The translations under genes and the position numbers were made by a program. This document shows positions 45,022 through 53,973 of a stretch of 64,000 nt of DNA, piece after piece. Position 1 is the stretch's first letter; each line of letters begins with the position of its first letter. The stretch is from Phanerochaete sordida (lineage: Eukaryota; Basidiomycota; Agaricomycetes; Polyporales; Phanerochaetaceae), in assembly GCA_019973155.2 (NCBI GenBank), contig BPQB01000031.1, positions 124,001-188,000 of the forward strand, written 5' to 3'. Below the pieces are notes generated by a model. That model was not told the origin of the DNA. It saw only the letters and a list, made by a program, of their open reading frames with translations, and made no database searches.

Positions 45022-45971
45022 GTTGTCTATGAAGAGAAGAGTGAGCTGAGGTGCGCCTGGTTGGTATGCGTGCAGCGAGGCTGACCGTTGTGTCATCCGT
45101 CTGTGCGCCGCCTGACTTTGGTCATCCAGCCCGGGTTTAAATAACGTTACCCTTCGACTAACGAGAAGTACTATAGCGCCATGCAGATATGTCAACCTTT
45201 AGACTTCCTTACTTCCTAGTGGATTGCTTGTAAACGAGATGGCATCGAAGAAGCAAGTCTTAGCAAGATAGCCCGCAGTCCTAAGGCTACGTACCGCGAA
45301 GACTGGCTGACCATGACTTTGATAGTACATGCAGCGCGCTGAGCACAATCCATTCGCAGAATATCATTCTAAGATAGAATAAGCCTCGGTCCAAAGCATG
45401 AAGAATTCCTGAAATCTAACCAGACGTGGTGATGGTTGATGACAAGGACGTTGAAGTCCACGGGCGTGAGGAGCGCGCGCTGAGGTGGTAGGCGCTCAGG
45501 ACTTGACAAGTTGACACGCTGCAGCCTTTTACGGTTTTATCTCAACGAGTCGTCGAATTCTCAGGCTTACGAAAAATATCTGCGCGAGTCAATTCAACCC
45601 AGTCGTGAGGAATGCGCGGTTGGACGAAGCATGATCGCTAGAGGCATGCCCGAGCGCACAGGACGGGATGATATTAGGCGCGCGAAGGGTCACCTCTTTT
45701 CTCCCATCGCCTTGGCACGACATCGTTCTACACGCTTGCAGTCTTTCATAGTTTCGTGCTCGTCAGAGTACTCAGGAAGTCTGGTGACACAGAACCTGCG
45801 GGTGTGTACGGTGACGCCACTCGCGCAGGTTCGCCACCGGATCGCCAGTGACTGAGTAACTTTGGTGAGTCGCTCGAGGTCAATTTGGCTCAGCTGGCAA
45901 TGCAGCAGTCCTGATCGCGCCATCACAGCCTGACGGGACTCTCTGTAAAGCCCTCCTGCTTCCATCTCCAG
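45022..45971. other. divergent intergenic region, coiled-coil gene / MYND copy C
   Basis: About 950 bp with no gene-like frame except the possible N-terminal extension of the coiled-coil gene at its left end. Confidence 0.5.
45136..45144 (-). promoter_or_regulatory. TATA-like element of the coiled-coil gene
   Basis: TTATTTAAA on the minus strand, about 115 bp upstream of the chosen ATG at 45021. Confidence 0.4.
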
Positions 45972-47816
45972 ATGACGCTCCTGCAAGCGCTTTTCGACGA
46001 GATCGGCGTGCCCCCGGGGGGCGAGCAGGAATATTTGCGCGAAGACTTGGAACCGCTGCTCGCAATTCCTGACTCCTGGACGCAGGTGCTCCAAGAGATC
46101 TGTAGGCAAAGTGACGACGATGACCACCAGTTCATGCGAATTTGTATGACAACTGCGCTCAATCAGGCTATTCGAGTCGCGGACAACATTACCTGGCTCA
46201 TCATCGCAAAGTCTGAGTTCCTCCCCGCTTTAGTGGATTTCATCAACAGCGACTACTTGTTTGGCTTTTCCTCGGACTATCTCTTGTCGGAGGACGTGGA
46301 TGAGCTGGACGCCGTAAGTGTTCATCCGTCTTCGAATACATGTGTACTTCGCTAAACATTCAGCCCTTTACTAGAGTCTAATTGCAGCTTCTCTAGCTCT
46401 ATGCACGACATATATCGATCATACTCTTGCGGTTCACGAGCCCGATGACCCTGAGTACATGAAGATGGTGGACGTCGTCGCCCAATTCCCACCTGTCTTT
46501 ACGAAGCTGTGGGCCGTCAGAGACCCCTTGCTTATTTCCGAATTTGCGTGGGAGACAGATCCAGACAGCATGCACGAACCGATACATCCCTACTTGGATA
46601 TGATAAGCACCGTAACAGTCTTCCTCCTCCAAAAGCATAGGTGCGATCGGGTCCCTCGGAGGGTGCGACTTTCACTAACACTTATGCCTCAGAAATCTCA
46701 CCCTTGACCATACAAACTCTCACATTCCGCACGTGCTCCTTCTTATTTGGATATACAACCCCTACTACGCAGGCCGAACGAAGGCTCTCAAGCGATTCGC
46801 TAGTACCATGGGTGACGGGCCGTATGACGACTTCTTTAGGGACTTTGCCAATGGGTGTACAAGTCACGACGAAATCACAGAAGCCATGCTACGGGAGTTC
46901 AGAGACGAGGAAATACTTGATGGCGAGCTCGCGGCAGTCCTCATCGTGGAAACTGTACGCGACAAGGACCGATCCTCCGAACCTGTGGCATACTATCAAG
47001 AGCAAGTTGCCTCGCGCAGTCTGGCCGCCACTCGCCGTCAGATCTGCAGGGGAAGTCAAGACAGTGAACAAGACATCGAAATCATACACTCGACGTTCGG
47101 GTTACTCAAGTTTGCTCCCTTCACCCTCATTACAGTCTGCTCGTTTGCTGACTCCTGATTTCGAAGACAAAACAAGAAAACTCCATACTCTGTCGTGACT
47201 GACCGGCAAACATATGGAGGCCTCAGCATATTATGCCATTACTGCATGCTTCAGATCGCCAGGGCCAGTGGCGGCGGGCCTCCCGGTGAGCGCGGCAGCA
47301 CTTACTGCGGCAGCAAACGACTAAGGTTGCCCGTAGATCGGATGAACTCGTTCGTTGCCTCATGGCTTGCGCGCGTGGGCGAGCTCGACAAAGACGACGA
47401 CAGGCCGAAGACGATCGCGGCACGCCGGCACGCGCTGCAGGCATGGCGCCGCGTGAAGGACGAACTCAGGCGCAGACAGCTTGTGCATCAAGACAGGCAC
47501 TGGAAGGTCTTCGAGCTTGTGTGGGAGCGCATCGGGGCGGCCATTCCACCCGTTCCCAGCGAGGCGGCGCCCGCAAGCCCCTTCGAGCTCTTGCAGCGGT
47601 GCGGGTGGAGCGAGTGCTTGTGCAGCGTGCACAAGCCCGCCCACCGAATGCGAATCTGCACGGGCTGCTGGCTCGTGGCATACTGTGGACCGAGATGCCA
47701 AGAAAAGTACGTCTACGCTGTGCATTACTGGCAGCCTGGCAATTCTGACATTGCCGTATATCAGAGACTGGGAGGAGGGTGGACACCAGGAATGCTGCCG
47801 TAAGCGGATGCTTTGA
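45972..47816 (+). CDS. MYND zinc-finger protein, array copy C
   Basis: Five exons (45972-46313, 46375-46640, 46693-47109, 47167-47706, 47765-47816) join to 538 residues. The N-terminus starts MTLLQALFDEIGVPPGGEQ, clearly like D (MLLLTVLEEIGMPAAEY). Shared blocks: KLWAVRDPLLISE, HIPHVLLLIWIYNP, ITEAMLREFRDEEIL and AATRRQICRGS. The finger is CGWSECLCSVHKPAHRMR, ICTGCWLVAYCGPRCQEK and DWEEGGHQECC in the last exon; all ligands are kept. Intron positions and phases match B and D. Function unknown. The acceptor of exon 2 must be the TAG at 46372-46374 to keep both phase and similarity; the later TTGCAG would break the frame. Confidence 0.87.
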
Positions 47817-48031
47817 ATAAGCTACCGGATGTCTTGGTCTGTACAGCTTTTGTTTCTGCTTGGCTACAATACATATGCTGGATCGCACAGTGCCCGATTT
47901 ACAACCACGCTCTGTGATCATTTCGTTAGTCCCAGATCCATGTCTCAAGCTCAGGGGTTTTTCATTTTTATTTTTATTTTATTTTTGCCAGTCTACCGTG
48001 ACACGACGCGGTGGTACATCCACGTCGAATG

Positions 48032-48323
48032 ACGCGTCCGGTTCGCGTGGTGTCCTCCTCTCGATGCCTTCGGACGCGTAGCTTCAGACGCGTAGCTTCG
48101 GACGCGTAGACCATCCTCGGCGCTTGCGGTGCTTGTTTTCCCCCATCGTGGTCGTCGCAGACCCAGACTGTTTTAAGGCCGGGGAGCGTATCCCGTAGTA
48201 TGTCTGCTCGTCTTTCGCAGGACTCAGTTGATTTAGTTGTGACTAGAGGTGGGAGAATGCCCTATAACCCCTGTTGTGGGCCTCCCCGCTCTCGTACTCG
48301 ACGCGTGTCAGGCTACTACGCGT
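48032..48323. promoter_or_regulatory. cluster of six ACGCGT (MCB-like) boxes upstream of MYND copy D
   Basis: The palindrome ACGCGT occurs at 48032, 48074, 48088, 48102, 48301 and 48318, all within 366 bp upstream of the ATG of copy D. ACGCGT is the MluI cell-cycle box bound by fungal MBF (Mbp1/Res type APSES factors). That this cluster acts in cell-cycle control is inference from the motif alone. Confidence 0.45.
48068..48109 (+). repeat. three 14-bp tandem repeats carrying ACGCGT
   Basis: CTTCGGACGCGTAG is repeated three times without a gap; the middle copy has A for the second G of GG. Each copy holds one ACGCGT. Confidence 0.85.
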
Positions 48324-48397
48324 AAGTGATGTCCGACACCCTTCACCCACTGAGACTGAACGCATATATCTACTAGAATCGTCAAAAACTCACGGAT

Positions 48398-50258
48398 ATG
48401 CTACTTCTAACGGTCCTCGAGGAGATTGGCATGCCTGCCGCCGAGTATGTGTACTCTTCGGGGGACCTGGAACCTCTCTTCGCGATCCCGCGTTCCTGGG
48501 CCTTGCTCCTAAACGACATGAATGCGCTGGGAAACGCCGATAAAGAGGGAGGTTTCATGAAAATATGCATGATGGCCGCCCTCGACCATGCCATCCGGCT
48601 CGCGGACGACGATGTCTGGCGTATGGTCAGAGAGTCGTCGTTTCTCTTCACGCTGGCAGAGCAAATCACGGCCAACTACCTTTTCGGTTATACCCAAGAC
48701 CAACTCACGGACATAGTAGGCCAGGATGAAAACGACATACGCGGCATAGTACGTCCTACCCTTTGAACACGCATACTGTACTAAAGGCCATCAGAACCTG
48801 ATATCCCTGTCGCTATCGCTCTTATGCAGTTACATCGACCGGATATTTTCATGCACTGCTTACCAAGACGACGATCTCGACGTCGTGGAAGCTCTTGACA
48901 TCCTGCAATACGCAATTCCCAGCGTGTTCCTCAAGCTATGGGACGTCAGAGATACCTTTCTCATTTCCTCAAATGCATGCTCGACAGACAAAGAGCTCAT
49001 CGTGCTATGTTCGCTGCATGAAGTCGTACATGCAGTAGGGTATGCGTCGTTCAGATTTGTGCGCGAGCACAGGTCAGCTCCCGTCATATGCAACTCACCA
49101 GCGATGAGCACTGACGATTAAGGTAGGCAATTCGCATTTGACGCGACCAACTCTCGGCTGCTACAAGTATTCTTCGTCGTATGGATATTTAGCACGTCGC
49201 GGACGGTGCGATATCGCGCCTTCAAGCATATCATGGAGACCCTCGACGAGCAGCAATACGGCGCCTTCTTTCAGTCCGTCTCAAACGGTTGCACTGGCCA
49301 TGAACATGTGACGGCAGCAGTCCTCAGGGATTTTAGAGACGAATGCGTTGTCGATGACCGCCTTAACCTGCTTGCATTTTTCACCGTATTCCGTGGTGGC
49401 GCCTACAGGTCGAGCGACCCGCAAGCCATGACGGCCTCCGTACTGCAGCTGGCGGCACCCAGCATAGCTGCCGCTCGTCGCCAATTCTGCCTCGGTACTT
49501 CGCCAAAGAACCCACCTGTCGATACGCAGTTCGCGATGCTGTTCTCGGTATCGTCGGCTTTGAAGTTCGTTCAGCCACGTCCGCTGATCTCATCCCGACC
49601 GCTGATCTCTCTTCTAGGCGAGATGATTCAAGATTGTTCATGTCAGACAGACAAGTCTACGGTCTGATTGGCCTGCTCTGTGTATACACAATGCATCAAA
49701 TCACAGGTAATGATCCCGAAGGACCCGGTGCATATTACCCCGCCTTCGCCTCCAGCATGACGCTGACGCAATCCCCAGCGGCGCTTGGCAGGGTAATTCG
49801 CTGGTGGTTCCCGCGGCTACAAGAGCTCAGCGTGGTAGACCGAAGGCCGAAGACCCTCGCAATACGCACACATACGCTGACGGTCTGGCAGACAGTCATG
49901 GGCGAGCTCAGCAGAAGGCGTATGGCGCAGAGGAGCAGCGACTGGAGGGACTTCGTGTCGACGTGGATCAGGGTTGGTGGTCTGATGCCGCCAGTACCAG
50001 ACGAAGTACCAGAAGACAGCCCGTTCGAGCCCTTGCAGCGGTGCGGATGGAGCGAGTGCCTTTGCAGCGTCCACGCTCCTGCGCACTCCATGCGCGTATG
50101 CAAGGGCTGCTGGCTCGTCGCGTACTGCGGTGCAAACTGTCAGAAGAAGTACGTCCTGCGCTGCAGTTCTCGGGGCGCTCGTGTGCTGACTGTGGTACGG
50201 CAGCGACTGGGAGCAGGGGGGCCATCAGCAACGCTGTCGGAGACGCACTGCGGTATAA
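48398..50258 (+). CDS. MYND zinc-finger protein, array copy D
   Basis: Five exons (48398-48748, 48795-49072, 49127-49564, 49618-50148, 50204-50258) join to 550 residues. The helical region shows LDILQYAIPSVFLKLWDVRD, VTAAVLRDFRDECVV and AAARRQFCLGT, matched in B and C. The third block is altered: where B, C and E have PHVxxxIW, D has LLQVFFVVWIFSTS. The finger is CGWSECLCSVHAPAHSMR, VCKGCWLVAYCGANCQKK and DWEQGGHQQRC in the last exon. Phases 0, 2, 2, 2 as in B and C. Upstream lies the ACGCGT cluster, not seen before the other copies. Function unknown. Confidence 0.87.
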
Positions 50259-50853
50259 CGTCGTCGTATCGTACTTGCATGCCTAAGCATGATGGACCCA
50301 CATCAGGACCCTGAGCTGCCGTGCTTCTCCGCGGGCTAGATGCAATCCTGGTCTGCCGCTGCGGCCTGGAGTCGGGGCGCCACCACCCAAGTTGCCCATT
50401 AATCAGCAGCGTTCGCATTATGGCTTTCTGCGCGGATGACGTTAGACTAACTTCTTCTACCGCAAGAGCCTCAATGTTTAGTCAAAGTTCAGAAACAAGT
50501 GGTCTCGGTTGCTTCAGACACGACGTTGCTGTCGAGGAGGAGCGGGCTCGGCTTGGACACGCTCGGACACCGCTGCTGCGCCAAACCCACGTGTCCGTGG
50601 CTGGCGTTTGCCTCATCTTGCCTCGGAATTGTGTTATGCGATTGAGTCTTGTTTCGACAAGTTCGCGGCATAGAAGAGCCTTGGAAAGGCAGATAGCTTA
50701 CACATCAGCGACTGCTGACTGATACACTCTGTAACGCAATGCGAATACGACACTTATAAGAGCGACGAGACGACTCCCAGCCTCCCAGAATCCGGTCTCT
50801 GACCACATACCGACAACACTACTCCCTGCAACTCGTTCCGAACAGCGTCCACG
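50259..50853. other. spacer between MYND copy D and the oxygenase gene
   Basis: About 595 bp with no gene-like frame. TATAAG at 50755-50760 serves the oxygenase gene. Confidence 0.55.
50755..50760 (+). promoter_or_regulatory. TATA box of the CmcJ-like gene
   Basis: TATAAG, 94-99 bp upstream of the ATG at 50854. Confidence 0.5.
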
Positions 50854-51808
50854 ATGACCGTCGCAGTTCTTGCGCCTCATGACGTCCCGACGACGCTGAA
50901 CTACTACACCCCTGACCCGACGTCCGACGAGACGCCCTACCAGTACGTCCTCGACCCGCCGGCTGGCGTGAAGAAGGACAACATCGGCCTCGACCCGCAC
51001 GAAGTTGTCGTCCGCGACGCCCGCGGCAAGGAGAAGGAGTACGACATCGGCCTCGACAAGTCCGGCTTCCAGTTCGTCAAGCACGTGAGCGCGGAGAAGG
51101 ACTTCGAGGACGAGGAGCGCATCGAGAGCGTGTACTACAAGGAGGTCGAGGAGATCCTGAAGAAGGAGGCGGGCGCAAAGCGCGTCTTCATCTTCGACCA
51201 CACCATCCGCCGCAAGCCGGATGCCCCCAAGGTGGAGGGCAAGCTCATCCGCGGCCCCGTCGTAAGTCCACCCGCGCGCCTCGACAAAGCGCGGTTGCTG
51301 ACGCCGTCTGCAGGAGCGCGTCCACATCGACCAGACCTTCGACGCGTCCGTCGCGCGTGTCCACCGCCACCTCGGTGCCGACGCTGAACGCCTCCTGAAG
51401 GGCCGCGTCCGCATCATCAACGTCTGGCGCCCCATCCACAACCCCGTCGCGCACAAGCCGCTCGCAGTGTCGGACTGGCGCTACCTCGACACGCAGCACG
51501 ACCTCGTGCCCGTCCGCTTCATCTACCCCGACCGAACTGGAGGTGAGTGTGGAATGCTTGATGGAAGATGGAGTACTCACAAAGTCGTCCGCGCAGGCAC
51601 TTTCTCTGTCAAGTACAACCCCAACCACAAGTGGTACTACCTCTCGAACCAGACTCCCGAGGAGGTCACTCTCATCAAGTGCTACGACTCTGAGGAGGAC
51701 CGCGCTCGCCTGACGCCGCATTCCGCGTTCCTCGACAAGACCAGCTCGCCGGAGGCTCCTCATCGTGAGAGCATTGAGGTCCGCTGCCTGGTATTCGACA
51801 CGGAGTAA
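50854..51808 (+). CDS. CmcJ / GA4-desaturase-like oxygenase
   Basis: Three exons (50854-51261, 51314-51542, 51597-51808) join to 282 residues, typical for the family. Seen: TTLNYYTPDPTSDETPYQYV at the N-terminus (the family's opening), VFIFDHTIRRK, RVHIDQT with an H-x-D pair at about residues 140-142, IINVWRPIHNPVAHKPLAV, and near the C-terminus KWYYLSNQTPEEVTLIKCYD and LTPHSAFLD with a second histidine. H-x-D...H would be a 2-oxoglutarate/Fe(II) facial triad. Relatives include CmcJ (cephamycin 7-alpha-methoxylation), AsaB/NvfI-type fungal enzymes and proteins labelled GA4 desaturase; in fungi some lie in secondary-metabolite clusters. No such cluster is visible here; the gene stands alone between MYND copies D and E. 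Reaction unknown. Confidence 0.88.
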
Positions 51809-52141
51809 AGGTCGAAAATGGACGCAAGGATTGCATGTACTTCTAGCTTGGATTTGATCGTTGCTTGTACAGCTGTATGATATGTCACAATAGCATTCTG
51901 GATATTGAGCAAAAGAGTTGGATAGGACAGAGTGCGAACTGGCGTCGGGGGAGACGTAGTGGTCGGAGCGAGGAGGCCGCGGAGGAGGAGGAAGAGATGA
52001 GGCCGCGGGCGCCTGCGGGAAAATGTGTTTTGCTCCTGGACGCCACCATGCTCGAGGCAAAGCTTTGCGAATGTTACCTCCGACGGCTTTGTGGCGCGTG
52101 CTGGATTATCTTCGCCATCGTCCACCTCCGTATCCCCGCCT
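51809..52141. other. spacer between the oxygenase gene and MYND copy E
   Basis: About 330 bp, no gene seen. In-frame upstream ATGs for copy E exist (for example 52025), but the residues they add are not shared with the other copies. Confidence 0.5.
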
Positions 52142-53973
52142 ATGGCTGATGCCTCACCGCTCCTCGACGAGCCGACATCTCACCGCCCTGCCATCCCCGT
52201 CCCAGATGACATCCAGCAGCTGCTCGAGGACCCGTCCGAGTGGGCGGACCTCCTCGTCATCCTACACGAGCGCGCCGACCTGCACGTCGCCCGCCTCATC
52301 TTCCTCGAGATATTGCGTGAGACCGGGCGCGACGACCAGGTCTGGGCGCAGCTCTGGGAGACCGACTTTGTCGCCCAGGTCGTCGACATCGTCCTTGACG
52401 GCTACTTCTGTGGTTATAGCAAGGAGGACCTCACGTCTTCGAAGGCTCAAGATGACGCTGTCATGGTGCGTTCCCTGCAGAGATGGCCACTTGCCAGAAT
52501 ACTCAAGACTCTTTAGCGCCATATCGAGTGGCTACTCGAAGTCCTCCTCAAGTGTGTACACCGCCTCACCCACGAACCATCCAACCCTCTTCCCGAGCAC
52601 GCTCTTCGAGTCATTGAATGGTTTGAAGAAGATTTTACCCCGCTATGGGAGAGGCTCTGGGCGATCAGAACGCCGTTCTTGGACTCCGTGGTGGCGTGTG
52701 AGGCGTCCCCGGATCCGCGAAAGACCACGTTCCACGGGAGTCTCATACAGACGATGTATTTCATGGACATCATGTTGGAGAAAGCCGGGTACGTGATTCA
52801 CAGAAGTCTCATGTACTGTCATATAAACCTTCGTCCATAGGAAGACCACGAACCATTCGACGAATTCATGCATGCCCCATATCATGTTCCTTATCTGGGT
52901 TTTAAACGAGGACAAAGACAACAGAGACAAGGCCCTCCTGGCTGTCACCACACTCATACATCCAGACGAGAACTACTCGAAGTTCTACAGCGAGGTCGCC
53001 ACCGGCACTACGAGTCGAGAGAAGATCAATGCTGCAATCCTGCGGGATTTTAAGGACGAGACGCTCGTTGACAGACCACTGTACTCGGTCATTGTCACGA
53101 ACTTCTTCCTGAAGCCAGAGCGGGGTCTGCGGACACCCATAGAGACATCTTCGCAGCGACGGATAGTCTGGGCAAGTCTGGCTGCCATGAGACGGCAGTG
53201 GTGCACTGGGCACTCGGATATCGTGTACCACGGAGACATCTACGTGATGCTGTCTGCATTTCTCAAGTGAGTCGCAATGCTATCGTCTACGTCTACATCA
53301 CACTCAGCTGCCTCGATAGGATCACAAAGATAGAGCTGGACCTCTTGCCCTACATATCAGAGGCGCAGGTGCATGCGCTACTCGCGCATATTGGCAAGTG
53401 TCTCGTCCCCTTCATGGAGGGTGAAGACTCGCACTCCGGGCCTGGTACGCCGCCTCCCTCTTCCTCGCGAGCGAGACGCTTACTCGCCTGAAGGACACCT
53501 CACGGGCCTCATCGCCTGGTGTGGCCGGCAACTTCGACGGTACCGAAACGCAGACCCGGTCGAGGCAAAGCTCCTCGCGATGCGGCGGCTCACACACGAG
53601 CTCTGGCGCGAGAGCGTCGAAGACATCGACAAACGACGCCTCGTGCGCGCGTGGCCGGCGTGGCGGCACACGGTGATACTGTGGCGCGCCCTCGGGGCCG
53701 CGGTCCCCCTGTCGGCCGACCAGGACGACCAGGGCGCGGCGGCGTTCGCGCCGCTCGAGCGCTGCGGCTGGCGCGGGTGCCTCTGCAGCGTGCACGCGCC
53801 CGCGCACCGGCTGCGCGTGTGCAAGGGCTGCTGGCTCGCCGCGTACTGCGGCGCGCGCTGCCAGGCGAGGTGCGTGCCCTGGCTCTTTCTCTGCGCACGA
53901 CCCTGCGGCTGACGCGGCGCACAGCGCCTGGGCGCAGGGCGGGCACCGGCACGTGTGCGCGCGCCGCGGCTGA
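52142..53973 (+). CDS. MYND zinc-finger protein, array copy E
   Basis: Six exons (52142-52465, 52517-52788, 52841-53266, 53320-53444, 53494-53869, 53925-53973) join to 523 residues. Shared blocks: LWAIRTPFLDS (closest to copy A), CMPHIMFLIWVLNED, INAAILRDFKDETLV and AAMRRQWCTGH. The finger is CGWRGCLCSVHAPAHRLR, VCKGCWLAAYCGARCQAR, and SAWAQGGHRHVC, so the zinc ligands are kept but the invariant DW after the split is AW. Compared with B-D there is one additional 49-base intron (53445-53493) exactly where the others have coding sequence after a GPG motif. Base composition is more GC-rich than in B-D, especially in the last 450 bases. Function unknown. Confidence 0.84.

Larger units (their letters stand above)
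47817..48397. other. spacer between MYND copies C and D
   Basis: About 580 bp. It holds the 3' region of C, an A/T-rich stretch near 47965-47990 and the ACGCGT cluster described separately. Confidence 0.55.
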
